In this document: piece after piece, positions 18,983 to 27,994 of the stretch
Layout of the letters: each line of letters begins with the position of its first letter
Position numbering within the stretch: position 1 is the first letter of the stretch
Source of the DNA: Gordonia phthalatica
GTDB taxonomy: Bacteria; Actinomycetota; Actinomycetes; Mycobacteriales; Mycobacteriaceae
Direction of reading: 5' to 3'
Assembly (NCBI RefSeq): GCF_001305675.1
Contig: NZ_CP011853.1
Span: 2,976,001-3,040,000 of the forward strand
Length of the DNA stretch: 64,000 nucleotides
Position numbers and translations under genes: made by a program
Notes under the pieces: generated by a model
The model's database searches: none
What the model was told of the DNA's origin: nothing
Seen by the model: the letters and a program-made list of their open reading frames with translations, nothing else

Positions 18983-19696
18983 CTACTGCACCGTGCTCTC
19001 TGCGGATTCGGCGGACGCGTTCCACACGTCCAGCCGCCAGATCGGATCCTCACCGGGCAACGCGTGTCCGGACAGCTGCACCCAGCTGGTGTTGGCGAGG
19101 CCGCCGAAGATCGGCCAGTGCTCCACCCGCAGGTTCAGCAGCGCGGCGGTCATCGCGGCGATCACGCCGCCGTGCGCCACCAGCACGACCGGCGCCTCGG
19201 CGTTCTCGCCCTGCCCCCAGTCGTCGAGTTGATCGATGAGTTCGGCGACCACCGGGATCGAGCGGGCGGCCACCTCGACGCGGGACTCGCCGTTCGGCGG
19301 CGCCCAGTGCGCGTCGTCGCGCCAGTGCCTGCGGGCGCCGGGCGACGCCTCGTCGACCTCGGTGTGGGTCATGCCCTGCCAGTCGCCGAGGTTGGTCTCG
19401 CGCAGCCGGACGTCGGTGCGGACGTCCTGCCCGGTGACGGCGGCGATCGCGAGGGCGGTGTCGTGTGCGCGACGCAGGTCCGACGACCGGATCAGCAGCG
19501 GCTCGCGCGTCGCGATGGCGCGGCCCGCGACCTCGGCCTGGGCGACGCCGACCGCGGACAGGTCGGTGTCGAGCTGCCCCTGCATGCGCCGTCCGGCGTT
19601 GTACTCGGTCTCCCCGTGGCGCAGCAGGATCAGCCGACGGACGATCGGGGTCAGTCGTTCGACGCTGGTGTCGCCCGCGTCGGGCTCGCTCCTCAT
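18983..19696 (-). CDS. gpgP: Glucosyl-3-phosphoglycerate phosphatase GpgP
   Basis: 237 residues, histidine phosphatase superfamily. RHG motif in ILLRHGETEYNAGRRMQGQLD, second His in VVLVAHGGVIAAM. In mycobacteria (Rv2419c) it dephosphorylates glucosyl-3-phosphoglycerate to glucosylglycerate, the step before the octT substrate is made. ATG overlaps the rsfS stop (ATGA). The MGLP synthase cluster and gpgS are not in this window. Confidence 0.88.
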   Translation of the reverse strand: MRSEPDAGDTSVERLTPIVRRLILLRHGETEYNAGRRMQGQLDTDLSAVGVAQAEVAGRAIATREPLLIRSSDLRRAHDTALAIAAVTGQDVRTDVRLRETNLGDWQGMTHTEVDEASPGARRHWRDDAHWAPPNGESRVEVAARSIPVVAELIDQLDDWGQGENAEAPVVLVAHGGVIAAMTAALLNLRVEHWPIFGGLANTSWVQLSGHALPGEDPIWRLDVWNASAESAESTVQ

Positions 19697-20097
19697 TCGG
19701 CGACGGTCTCGTCGGCCCCCGCCGCGTCGTCGGGCTTCCCCAGGCCCTCGATCTCGATGCGCGGGCAGTCGTTCCACAGCCGTTCGAGGCCGTAGAAGTC
19801 GCGCTCGTCGTCGTGCTGGACGTGGACGATGAGCTCGCCGTAGTCGAGCAGCGCCCACCGGCCCTCGCGGGTGCCCTCGCGACGCAGCGGCTTGTGACCG
19901 GCTTCGCGGAGCTTGTCCTCGATCTCCTCGAGGATCGAGTTGACCTGACGCTCGTTGTCGGCCGACGCGATCAGGAAGGCGTCGGTGATGACGAGGGTGT
20001 CGGAGACGTCGATCGCGATGATGTCGGTGGCCACCTTGTCTTCGGCGGCCAGGGCGGCGATCGTCACCATTTCGAGAGCTTCGGGGGACGCGGTCAC
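19693..20097 (-). CDS. rsfS: Ribosome silencing factor RsfS
   Basis: 134 residues, complete RsfS/YbeB domain (AAEDKVATDIIAIDVSD... TDAFLIASADNERQVNSILEEIEDKLRE... DYGELIVHVQHDDERDFYGLERLW). It binds ribosomal protein L14 and blocks subunit joining under starvation. The C-terminal 25 residues are an acidic tail. GTG start overlaps the nadD stop (GTGA), the conserved nadD-rsfS pairing. Confidence 0.96.
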   Translation of the reverse strand: MTASPEALEMVTIAALAAEDKVATDIIAIDVSDTLVITDAFLIASADNERQVNSILEEIEDKLREAGHKPLRREGTREGRWALLDYGELIVHVQHDDERDFYGLERLWNDCPRIEIEGLGKPDDAAGADETVAE

Positions 20098-20747
20098 GCG
20101 GGGTCCTTTCGGTACAGACCGTGCTTGGCGATGTACTGGACCACCCCGTCGGGCACCAGGTACCAGACGGGACGGCCGGCAGCGGCACGCTCACGGCAGT
20201 CGGTGGAGGAGATCGCCAGCGCGGGGATCTCCAGCATCTGAAGCACGTCGGCGGGTTTGGCCGCCAGGTGCTCCATCAGATGGGTGGCATTGAGTTCGTA
20301 TCCGGGTCGCGAGACTCCGATGAAGTTCGCGAGCTCGAAGAGGTCTTCCCAATCATGCCAGGAGAGGATGGTGTCGAGCGCGTCCGCACCGGTGATGAAG
20401 AACAGTTCGTCGTCGGGGAACTGCTTCTTGAGGTCGCGCAGGGTGTCGACGGTGTAGGTGACGCCCTCGCGGTCCACGTCGACGCGGCTCACCGTGAACT
20501 GCGGGTTCGACGCGGTCGCGATGACCGTCATCAGGTACCGGTGTTCGGCCGGGCTGACGGTCCGGGTGGGGTCGGCTGCGCGCTCGCCCTCCTTCTGCCA
20601 GGGACGCCCGGTGGGGACGAAGACGACGACGTCGAGCCCGAGACGGTGCGCTACTTCGCTGCCCGCCACGAGGTGCCCGTTGTGGATCGGATCGAAGGTC
20701 CCGCCCATCACGCCGATACGGCGGGGGGTGCGTGCGCCCTGTGACAT
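20094..20747 (-). CDS. nadD: Nicotinate-nucleotide adenylyltransferase
   Basis: 217 residues. Nucleotidylyltransferase motif GGTFDPIHNGHL near residue 15 and the C-terminal ISSTDCRERAAAG. Converts nicotinate mononucleotide to deamido-NAD in NAD synthesis. ATG at 20747 is chosen over upstream in-frame starts because it gives the standard N-terminus. It lies 35 bases after the VWA gene, so probably in the same operon. Confidence 0.96.
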   Translation of the reverse strand: MSQGARTPRRIGVMGGTFDPIHNGHLVAGSEVAHRLGLDVVVFVPTGRPWQKEGERAADPTRTVSPAEHRYLMTVIATASNPQFTVSRVDVDREGVTYTVDTLRDLKKQFPDDELFFITGADALDTILSWHDWEDLFELANFIGVSRPGYELNATHLMEHLAAKPADVLQMLEIPALAISSTDCRERAAAGRPVWYLVPDGVVQYIAKHGLYRKDPA

Positions 20748-20782
20748 GCCGGTTGAGTTTACGCGGTTGCCGGGTTCGTCCA

Positions 20783-22186
20783 TCACACCGGCAGCAGGTC
20801 GGCGATGACCTTGGAGAGCTGGTCGGCGTTGCGGCACTCGTGCATGTCGATCACTGCGCCGTACTTGCTCGCATCGGAGTCACCCGAGTCCCACGACGAC
20901 TTCCGCTCGGGATTCAGCCAGTACGCGTTGCGGACGCGGTCGCGCATCTTGGCGAGCGCGTCGGCGTGGGTGGGTCGGAAGTTGTTGCGGGCGTCGCCGA
21001 GGATCAGCAGCGCGCTGCGGTGGGTCAGGGAGTCGCCGTACAGGTCTTCGAAACCCTTGAGCATGTGCCCGTAGTCGGAGTGGCCGTCGCGGGTGCTGAT
21101 CGCCGACTCGGACAGCATCCGGGTCATCCGCTCGCCGAACTGCTCGTCGCTGTTGCCGCGGTCGAAGAAGTCGGTGACCTCGTCGACGCTGTCGACGAAG
21201 GCGAAGACCCTCACGTGTGAGAACTGTTGGCGCAGCGCGTACACCAGCTGCAGCGTGAACTGGCTGAAGCCGGCCACCGAGCCCGAGACATCGCAGATGA
21301 CGACGAGTTCGGGTTTGCCGGGGCGCGGCTTGCGACGACGCAGGTCGATCGGCACGCCGCCGGTCGACATCGACGCCCGCAGCGTGGCCCGCACGTCCAC
21401 CGGACCGTGCTGATTGCGACGTCGACGGAACTCGAGTTTGGCGGCGAGCAGCCGGGCGATCGGTTCGATGGTCCGCCGCATCTTCGCCATGTCCTGCGGG
21501 TTGGCGGAGAAGAAGTCGATCATCTCCGGCAGTTTCGGGACGGCGTATTCGCCGACGGCCTCGCGGCCGCGGATGTCGGCCATCCGCCGCTGCGTCTCGG
21601 TGGTGACCGCCTCCCGCAGTTGGACGGTGGCCTGGCGTGCGGCACGCCGGTTCATCGGGTCCGTGCCGGGGCGCTCCCCCGACTCGGTGTCCTGGTCGCC
21701 GGCCATCGCGGCGGCGATCCGCGCGATCAGCGTCTGCGGCGAGATCGCGGTCATCGCCTGGTAGACGGAGTACGACTCTCCGCGTGCCGACTCGTACTGC
21801 CCCACCTCGCCGACGATCATCGCGACGAGCTGATCGAAGCGGCCGTCGCTGCGCGCCTCCTGGTCTGCGAGGATGTCGGCGGTCAACTCGCGCAGGGCCT
21901 GCACGTCCACCTTGCCGTCGGCGTCCCGCGGCACCTGGATCGCTCCGCGGCGGGCCGCCGAGCCCAGCGGGAACCACAGCTCAAAGCAGAGGTCGAAGGT
22001 GTCGCGGTGGGTGTGGTCGTCGAGGAGGGTCGCGGCCAGCCCTTCGCGCAGCGACGTGCGGTCCAGCAGATCGATGACGCTCATCGCCTGCCCGGCGTCG
22101 ATGAGGTTCGACGGCCCCACCGTGATGCCGCGGCTGCGGAGGTCGTCCACGAAGCCGGTGAGGGTGTCGACGAGCGGTTCGGTCAC
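20783..22186 (-). CDS. VWA (CoxE-like) domain protein
   Basis: 467 residues. The C-terminal half is a von Willebrand A domain with a MIDAS (LVVICDVSGSVAGFSQFTL; later ILGDARNN). The N-terminal half is helical, as in CoxE/YehP-type proteins. Such proteins pair with MoxR AAA+ ATPases as metal-insertion or assembly chaperones; moxR lies directly upstream, separated by 13 bases. Orthologous position in M. tuberculosis is Rv2425c (from memory). The client is unknown. Confidence 0.85.
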   Translation of the reverse strand: MTEPLVDTLTGFVDDLRSRGITVGPSNLIDAGQAMSVIDLLDRTSLREGLAATLLDDHTHRDTFDLCFELWFPLGSAARRGAIQVPRDADGKVDVQALRELTADILADQEARSDGRFDQLVAMIVGEVGQYESARGESYSVYQAMTAISPQTLIARIAAAMAGDQDTESGERPGTDPMNRRAARQATVQLREAVTTETQRRMADIRGREAVGEYAVPKLPEMIDFFSANPQDMAKMRRTIEPIARLLAAKLEFRRRRNQHGPVDVRATLRASMSTGGVPIDLRRRKPRPGKPELVVICDVSGSVAGFSQFTLQLVYALRQQFSHVRVFAFVDSVDEVTDFFDRGNSDEQFGERMTRMLSESAISTRDGHSDYGHMLKGFEDLYGDSLTHRSALLILGDARNNFRPTHADALAKMRDRVRNAYWLNPERKSSWDSGDSDASKYGAVIDMHECRNADQLSKVIADLLPV

Positions 22187-22199
22187 GACGGCTCTCCGG

Positions 22200-23132
22200 C
22201 TAGCCGAGCTTCAGCTCGCGCAGCGCGGTCGTCACATCCGGGCGGTGTTTGAGGACCACGCCGAGGGTCTTCGCGACGAGCGAGTCGTCGATCCGTCCCG
22301 CCGCGGCGTCGGCGCCGGTCGACATCGCGAGGAGGGTATTGCCCCAGTCGATGGTCTCCGCGACCGACGGCTTCTTTCGAATGTCGAGGGTGCGGAGCAC
22401 GCCGACGATGCGGACGACCTCCTCCGCCAGCCGGGTCGGCAGCTCGGGGACGCGGGAGGCGAGGATCTCGCGCTCCAGCCCGGCATCCGGGAAGTCGATG
22501 TACAGGTACAGGCAGCGCCGCTTGAGCGCCTCCGACAGTTCGCGATTCGCGTTCGACGTGAGCAGCACGATCGGCCGACGCGTCGCCTCGACGGTCCCCA
22601 TCTCCGGGATGGTGATCGCGAAGTCGCTGAGGACCTCCAGCAGCAGGCCTTCGATGTCGACGTCGGCCTTGTCGATCTCGTCGATCAGCAGGACGGTCGG
22701 CTCGGTGCGGCTGATCGCGGTCAGCAGCGGCCGGGCGAGCAGGAACTCCTCGGAGAAGATGTCGCCCTTGGTGGCCTCCCAGTCGCGCTGCCCCGCGGCC
22801 TGGATCGCGAGGATCTGCTTGGCGTGGTTCCACTCGTAGAGCGCACGCGCCTCGTCGATGCCCTCGTAGCACTGCAGGCGGACCAGCTCCGAGCCCGTCG
22901 CCTGCGCGAGCGCACGCGCCAACTCCGTCTTGCCGACGCCGGCGGGACCCTCGACGAGCAACGGCTTGCCCAGCCGGTCGGCGAGGAACGCGGTGGTCGC
23001 GGTGGCGTCGTCGGCCAGGTAGCCGGTCTCCTTCAGCCGCGCCCGGACATCGTCGACGTCGCTGAACAACGGCTGGATGGAATCGCGAAGGTTGAATCCC
23101 CCGTCGCTGCGCTCGTCCCTGTTGACGCTCAT
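22200..23132 (-). CDS. MoxR-family AAA+ ATPase
   Basis: 310 residues. Walker A GPAGVGKT at residues 62-69, Walker B VLLIDEIDKAD around 141, sensor-1 VLLTSNANREL and the arginine-bearing LKRRCLYLYIDFPD. Acts as the ATPase partner of the downstream VWA protein. ATG at 23132 overlaps the proA stop (ATGA). Upstream in-frame codons belong to the proA region and are not used. Confidence 0.9.
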   Translation of the reverse strand: MSVNRDERSDGGFNLRDSIQPLFSDVDDVRARLKETGYLADDATATTAFLADRLGKPLLVEGPAGVGKTELARALAQATGSELVRLQCYEGIDEARALYEWNHAKQILAIQAAGQRDWEATKGDIFSEEFLLARPLLTAISRTEPTVLLIDEIDKADVDIEGLLLEVLSDFAITIPEMGTVEATRRPIVLLTSNANRELSEALKRRCLYLYIDFPDAGLEREILASRVPELPTRLAEEVVRIVGVLRTLDIRKKPSVAETIDWGNTLLAMSTGADAAAGRIDDSLVAKTLGVVLKHRPDVTTALRELKLG

Positions 23133-24418
23133 GCGGGACGGATCTGTCCGTCGCCCCACACCAGCCACTTGGTGGAGGTCAGCTCGGGCAGTCCCATCGG
23201 GCCGCGGGCGTGCAGCTTCTGGGTGGAGATCCCGATCTCCGCGCCGAAGCCGAACTGCTCGCCGTCGGTGAACGCGGTCGAGGCGTTGACCATCACGGCG
23301 GCGGCGTCCACTCGGCTCGTGAACTCGTTGGCGGCGGCGAGGCTCTTGGTGATGATGGCCTCGGTGTGGCCGGTGCTGTAGGCGGCGATGTGGTCGATGG
23401 CGGCGTCGATGTCGTCGACCACCTTCAGCGCGATGTCCAGCGACAGGTATTCGCGGTGCCAGTCGTCCTCGGTGGCCGGCTCCATGCCGGGCTCCTCGCC
23501 GTGGATGACGACGCCCTGCGCCTGCAGCGCCGAGGTGATCGGGGCGAGCGCCTCGTCGGCGATCCCGCTGTCGATCAGGACGGTCTCCACCGTGTTGCAC
23601 ACGCTCGGGCGACGCGTCTTGGCGTTGAGGATGATGCGGGTGGCGACGTCGACGTCGGCGTCCCGGTGCACGAAGATGTGGCAGTTGCCCGAACCGGTCT
23701 CGATGGTCGGGACCGTCGCGTTGGTGACGACGGCGCTGATCAAGCCCGCGCCACCCCGCGGGATGACGACGTCGACCAGACCGCGCGCCTGGATGAGCGC
23801 GGTGACGCTCTCGCGGGTGTCGCTCGGAAGGAGCGAGACGACGTTCGGGTCGATGCGGTGCTCCTCCAGCACGCCGCGGAGCACGGTGACCAGCGCCGCG
23901 TTGGAGCTGACGGCCGACGACGAGCCGCGCAGCAGCACCGCGTTGCCGGACTTGAAGGAGATGCCGAAGCCGTCGACCGTGACATTGGGTCGAGCCTCGT
24001 AGACGAAGCCGACGACGCCGAGCGGGACGCGGACCTGGCGGAGCTCGAGTCCGTTCGGGAGGGTCTTGCCGGACAGGACGGCGCCGATCGGGTCGGGCAG
24101 GGCGGCCACCTGGCGGAGGCCGCCGGTGATGCCCGCGACGCGGTCCGCGGTGAGGCGGAGGCGGTCGACGAGCGACGCCTCGGTGCCCGCGGCCTCGGCG
24201 CGCTGCACGTCCTCGGCGTTGGCGGCGAGGACGGTGTCGGCGGCCGCGTCGATCGCGTCGGCGGCGGCGAGGAGGACGGCGTTCTTCTGCGCGGTGGTCA
24301 GGGTCCCGAGCGTGCGGGACGCCCGCTTCGCGGCGGTGGCCAGTTCGGTGACCACGTGGGTGACGTCGGCGGTCACCTCGGCGGTCGTGTCGACCGGATC
24401 AGCGGTGGGTGCACTCAT
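23129..24418 (-). CDS. proA: Glutamate-5-semialdehyde dehydrogenase (gamma-glutamyl phosphate reductase)
   Basis: 429 residues, second step of proline synthesis. ALDH-like fold with the catalytic Cys in RRPSVCNTVETVL, NADPH-binding VRVPLGVVGFVYEARPNVTVD and IPRGGAGL. proB is not adjacent. First gene of the seven-gene minus-strand cluster that ends with octT. Confidence 0.97.
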   Translation of the reverse strand: MSAPTADPVDTTAEVTADVTHVVTELATAAKRASRTLGTLTTAQKNAVLLAAADAIDAAADTVLAANAEDVQRAEAAGTEASLVDRLRLTADRVAGITGGLRQVAALPDPIGAVLSGKTLPNGLELRQVRVPLGVVGFVYEARPNVTVDGFGISFKSGNAVLLRGSSSAVSSNAALVTVLRGVLEEHRIDPNVVSLLPSDTRESVTALIQARGLVDVVIPRGGAGLISAVVTNATVPTIETGSGNCHIFVHRDADVDVATRIILNAKTRRPSVCNTVETVLIDSGIADEALAPITSALQAQGVVIHGEEPGMEPATEDDWHREYLSLDIALKVVDDIDAAIDHIAAYSTGHTEAIITKSLAAANEFTSRVDAAAVMVNASTAFTDGEQFGFGAEIGISTQKLHARGPMGLPELTSTKWLVWGDGQIRPA

Positions 24419-24466
24419 GGGTCCAGCGTAGCCGTGCGGTGCCGTCGGCCGGTGTTCGCGGCCTGC

Positions 24467-25573
24467 TCACGTGCGCGGCAGTCGGACGGCGAAGGCGGAG
24501 CCGGTTCCGGCGCCGTCGCTGGCCGCGGTCAGATCGCCGCCGTGCGCCTGCGCGAGGGCCCGGGCGATCGTGAGACCGATGCCGCTGCCGCCGTGGTCGC
24601 GGTCGCGGGCGGTGTCGGCGCGGTAGAAGCGGTCGAAGACGTGCGCGAGGTGCTCGGGGGCGATGCCGTCGCCGTCGTCAGCGACGGTGATGAGGAGGCT
24701 CTCGCCGTCCGACCTCGCATCGACCCGGACGGTTCCGCCGGCCGGGGTGTGCCGCAGCGCGTTGGTCAGCAGGTTGCCGAGGACCTGCCCGATGCGGGCC
24801 GGGTCGACGGTCAGCGGAGTCGGCGACGCCACGTCGACGCGCAGGTTCACGCCCTTGGCCGCGTACGCCTCCGCGACTGCGTCGACGGCGGCGTCGATGA
24901 GGGCGCGGTCGGTGATGGACTCGGGGACCACCGACATCGCGCCCTCCTGCGCCCGCGACACCGCGGACACATCCTCGGCGAGGCGGCGGAGACGGTCGGC
25001 GCCGTCGTGCAGGATGGCCATCGTGTCGGCGTCGGGCTGTCGGACGCCGTCCTCGATGGCCTCCAGATAGGAGTCGATGGTGGCGAGCGGGGTCCGCATC
25101 TCGTGCGCGAGGTCCGACAGCATGCGGCGTCGGGTGGCCTCGGTGTCGCCCAGCGTCTCCGCCAGCCGGTTCACCGCGACCGCGAGCTGATCGAACTCGC
25201 GCCCGATGCCGCCGCCGTCGACGCGGCTGTCGTAGCGGCCGTCGGCGATGCGCTCGGTGGACTGCACGACGGCGCTCATCGTCCGTTGGACCCGCCGCGC
25301 GAGGTACCAGCCGAGGGCGAGGGTGAGGAGGGCCGCGACTCCCGCGGCGACTCCCCACGACCACCGCACGGTGTCGGCGAACGCCCACTCCACGTGCATC
25401 GCCTCCATGGAGTCCTCGCTGATTCCGGCCTGATGCAGGTGGTCGTGGAAGATGCCGGGCGCGATGAACCAGCCGATGAGCAGCGCGCCGCCCGCGGTGG
25501 CGATGAAGACCGCCGCCATTGCGGCCACGAGTCCGGCCCCGACCGAGAACCGGCTGCGGCGCGAGTCCCTCAC
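24467..25573 (-). CDS. Sensor histidine kinase
   Basis: 368 residues. Two membrane segments (about 12-37 and 74-95) enclose a short extracellular loop rich in His and Met (GIFHDHLHQAG... MEAMHVEW), then HAMP, HisKA with the phospho-accepting His in SDLAHEMRTPL (about residue 157) and an HATPase_c domain (NLLTNALRH, DDGDGI, GGSGIGL). The His/Met-rich loop would suit a metal signal, but that is inference. GTG start overlaps the response-regulator stop (GTGA). Confidence 0.93.
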   Translation of the reverse strand: MRDSRRSRFSVGAGLVAAMAAVFIATAGGALLIGWFIAPGIFHDHLHQAGISEDSMEAMHVEWAFADTVRWSWGVAAGVAALLTLALGWYLARRVQRTMSAVVQSTERIADGRYDSRVDGGGIGREFDQLAVAVNRLAETLGDTEATRRRMLSDLAHEMRTPLATIDSYLEAIEDGVRQPDADTMAILHDGADRLRRLAEDVSAVSRAQEGAMSVVPESITDRALIDAAVDAVAEAYAAKGVNLRVDVASPTPLTVDPARIGQVLGNLLTNALRHTPAGGTVRVDARSDGESLLITVADDGDGIAPEHLAHVFDRFYRADTARDRDHGGSGIGLTIARALAQAHGGDLTAASDGAGTGSAFAVRLPRT

Positions 25574-26283
25574 TCCCCTGTCCCCATCCGGTAGCCGACG
25601 CCGCGGACGGTCCGGACGTACTGTCCGCGGGCGGCGTCGTCGCCGAGTTTGCGGCGGACGTGGCCGATGTGGACGTCCACCATGTGGTCGTCGCCGACCC
25701 ACGTCGGTCCCCACACGGCCTCGATGAGCTGGGCGCGGGAAAAGACCGTGCCCGGCGCCGACGACAGGGTCGCGAGGACGTCGAATTCGGTGCGCGTGAG
25801 GTGGATGGACTCCCCGTCGACGGTGACCTCGCGGCCGAGGACGTCGATGCTGAGCGGCCCGAAGACGCGGGCGGGTTCGGCGGTTCCGCGGTCGCCGGTG
25901 AAGCCGGTGCGCGGGCGACGCATCCGCGCCTGGATCCGGGCCGACAGTTCGCGCGGGCTGAACGGTTTGGTCATGTAGTCGTCGGCGCCGACCGACAGCC
26001 CGATGAGCGTGTCGACCTCGTCGGCGCGCGCGGTCAGCATCAACACGTAGGCGTCGGAGAAGGTCCGCAGTTGTCGGCACACCTCGACGCCGTCGAGGCT
26101 CGGCAGCCCCAGGTCTAGGACGACGACATCGGGATCCACCGTCCGCGCCAGCGCGACCGCATCGGCGCCGTCGCCGGTCGCCGTGACCTCGAAGCCGTCG
26201 CGCTCCAGGTACGACGTCACCAACGATGCGAGCGCGTGCTCGTCCTCCACCACCATGGCCCGTGCAGACATGGTCTCCATCAT
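25570..26283 (-). CDS. OmpR/PhoB-family response regulator
   Basis: 237 residues. Receiver domain with acidic pocket (VVEDEH), phospho-accepting Asp57 in VVVLDLGLPSLDG and Lys in YMTKPFSPREL; C-terminal winged helix ending VRTVRGVGYRMG. Pairs with the downstream kinase. ATG at 26283 is supported by GGAGAGG 8 bases upstream; ATG at 26280 and 26271 are alternatives. It is divergent from the DUF305 lipoprotein, a plausible target. Confidence 0.93.
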   Translation of the reverse strand: MMETMSARAMVVEDEHALASLVTSYLERDGFEVTATGDGADAVALARTVDPDVVVLDLGLPSLDGVEVCRQLRTFSDAYVLMLTARADEVDTLIGLSVGADDYMTKPFSPRELSARIQARMRRPRTGFTGDRGTAEPARVFGPLSIDVLGREVTVDGESIHLTRTEFDVLATLSSAPGTVFSRAQLIEAVWGPTWVGDDHMVDVHIGHVRRKLGDDAARGQYVRTVRGVGYRMGTGE

Positions 26284-26325
26284 GTCCGGAACCTCTCCGC
26301 GGCGACCGTTCGGCGCGGATCTTGA

Positions 26326-26355
26326 GCAAACCTTCATACAAGCCTGACTGTTTGC
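26326..26355. promoter_or_regulatory. Inverted repeat in the response regulator/DUF305 intergenic region
   Basis: GCAAAC and GTTTGC separated by 18 bases, around a less GC-rich core with CTTCATACAAG. This is the only AT-richer patch in the 123-base divergent region, so it probably holds both promoters and may hold the operator. Confidence 0.35.
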
Positions 26356-26406
26356 GGTGGGTCGGTGCGGCAGACTGACTCTCGTCACCCACGGAAGGAA
26401 TCCATC

Positions 26407-27048
26407 GTGAAAACCCGTCTCGTCGCCTCGACGATCGCCGCTGCCGCCGTCGTCGCCGGCGTCGCCGCCTGCAGCCCGAACGAGCAGGCTTCGGACGCCA
26501 CGACCAGTTCGATGTCGCACGCGACCATGACCCACGACATGGGCTCCCATGACAAGGGCTCGAACGACACGGGAGCCACCGAGGCGAACACCGGCGAGCA
26601 CAACGACGCCGACGTCATGTTCGCGCAGATGATGCTCCCGCACCACGAGCAGGCGATCGTGATGAGCGACATCATCCTCGGCAAGAAGGACATCCCGGAG
26701 AACGTCACGGCGATGGCCAAGCAGATCAAGGACGCTCAGGGACCGGAGATCACCACGCTCAAGGGCTGGTTGAAGGGCTGGAACGCTCCCGTCGACGCGC
26801 CGATGGATCACGAGATGGACGGCATGCTGTCCGACGCCGACCTCGACAAGCTCCGCGCCGCCAACGGCACCGAGGCAGCCAAGCTGTTCCTGACACAGAT
26901 GATCGAGCACCACGAGGGCGCCGTCGACATGGCTGAGGAGCAGATCGAGACCGGCAAGAACGCGGACGCCGTCGAGATGGCCCGCTCCATCGTCGACTCT
27001 CAGCAGAAGGAGATCGACGAGATGAAGGCGATGCTGAAGGGGCTGTGA
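26407..27048 (+). CDS. DUF305 lipoprotein (ferritin-like, His/Met-rich)
   Basis: 213 residues. Lipoprotein signal peptide with lipobox VAAC (about residues 18-21). A Met/His/Asp-rich stretch (MSHATMTHDMGSHDKGS) follows, then two DUF305 repeats with MMLPHHEQAIVMSD and MIEHHEGAVDMAEE. DUF305 proteins form ferritin-like four-helix bundles and often accompany copper or silver resistance genes. GTG start with GGAAGGA 7 bases upstream. Overlaps the next gene by 4 bases. Confidence 0.88.
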   Translation: MKTRLVASTIAAAAVVAGVAACSPNEQASDATTSSMSHATMTHDMGSHDKGSNDTGATEANTGEHNDADVMFAQMMLPHHEQAIVMSDIILGKKDIPENVTAMAKQIKDAQGPEITTLKGWLKGWNAPVDAPMDHEMDGMLSDADLDKLRAANGTEAAKLFLTQMIEHHEGAVDMAEEQIETGKNADAVEMARSIVDSQQKEIDEMKAMLKGL

Positions 27049-27554
27049 CCTCCGTCGTCGTCCGTGCCGCGACCGCCGATGACCTGCCCGCCCTGCAGGA
27101 CATCGAGGTCGCGGCCGGTCGTGCCTTCGCCGACCTCGGCATGGATCTCGTCGCCGGCGACGAGCCGGCTTCGCTGGGCACCTTGCTCACCTACGTCGAG
27201 GGCGGTCGTGCGTGGGTCGCGGTGGAGTCGGATCAGCCGTGCGGCTACCTGATCGCGGACCTCGTCGACGGATGCGGACACATCGAGCAGGTCTCGGTGC
27301 ACCCCGACTTCCGCGGCCGGCGCATCGGCCACGACCTCATCGCTCGCGGCGAGGCGTGGGCGCGCACACTCGGTCTGCCCGCACTGACCCTGAGGACCTA
27401 CCGCGACGTCCCCTGGAACGGGCCGTACTACGAGCGACTCGGCTTCAGGTATCTGACCGTCGAAACAGCCGGGTTGGCGGCGATTCGACGCCGGGAAGCC
27501 GATGCGGGCCTCGACGCGTGGCCGCGCGCGTGCATGCGCCGCGAGATCGTCTGA
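27045..27554 (+). CDS. GNAT-family N-acetyltransferase
   Basis: 169 residues. Acetyl-CoA loop in VSVHPDFRGRRIGHDLIARGEAWA, and YYERLGFRYL near the C-terminus. Acceptor unknown; the fold and length suit a small-molecule or protein N-acetyltransferase. GTG start overlaps the DUF305 stop (GTGA), so co-translated with the lipoprotein. Confidence 0.88.
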   Translation: MTSVVVRAATADDLPALQDIEVAAGRAFADLGMDLVAGDEPASLGTLLTYVEGGRAWVAVESDQPCGYLIADLVDGCGHIEQVSVHPDFRGRRIGHDLIARGEAWARTLGLPALTLRTYRDVPWNGPYYERLGFRYLTVETAGLAAIRRREADAGLDAWPRACMRREIV

Positions 27555-27578
27555 GCGGCGCAGGCCGCGTGGCGGCGA

Positions 27579-27980
27579 TCAGCGCCGAGACAGCACCGGG
27601 AACACCGCATCGCGCAGCAACGGCGCAATGTCGGTGCGGGAGTCGTCGGCCGGATCCACCCACGCGAGTTCCGCGATCTCCGCGGAGGCGACCGGATCGC
27701 CGACGAGCGGATGCTCGAAGACCTCGGCGACGACCGTGAAGCCCTCCTCATTGGCGGCGGCAGCGTCGAAGCGGCCGAGGGGAGTCAGTGCCGCGAGGTC
27801 GATCTCGACGCCCAGCTCCTCGTGAGCCTCGCGGACGGCGGCCTCGGCGAACGTCTCCCCCGGATCGAGCTTGCCGCCGGGGAACATGAACAGCTCCGAG
27901 CCGTTCTTCCGCGCGGTGAGGACGCGGCCGTCGACGTCGCGCAGGACCACCGCGCTCACTGTCACCACTCGGTCGGTCAC
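27579..27980 (-). CDS. Nudix hydrolase (MutT-like)
   Basis: 133 residues. Complete Nudix box GKLDPGETFAEAAVREAHEELG. Hydrolyses a nucleoside diphosphate derivative; specificity not predictable. GTG start at 27980 with GAGAGG about 6 bases upstream. It lies 14 bases after the HNH gene stop, so the two may be co-transcribed. Confidence 0.9.
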   Translation of the reverse strand: MTDRVVTVSAVVLRDVDGRVLTARKNGSELFMFPGGKLDPGETFAEAAVREAHEELGVEIDLAALTPLGRFDAAAANEEGFTVVAEVFEHPLVGDPVASAEIAELAWVDPADDSRTDIAPLLRDAVFPVLSRR

Positions 27981-27994
27981 GGTTCCCCTCTCGT

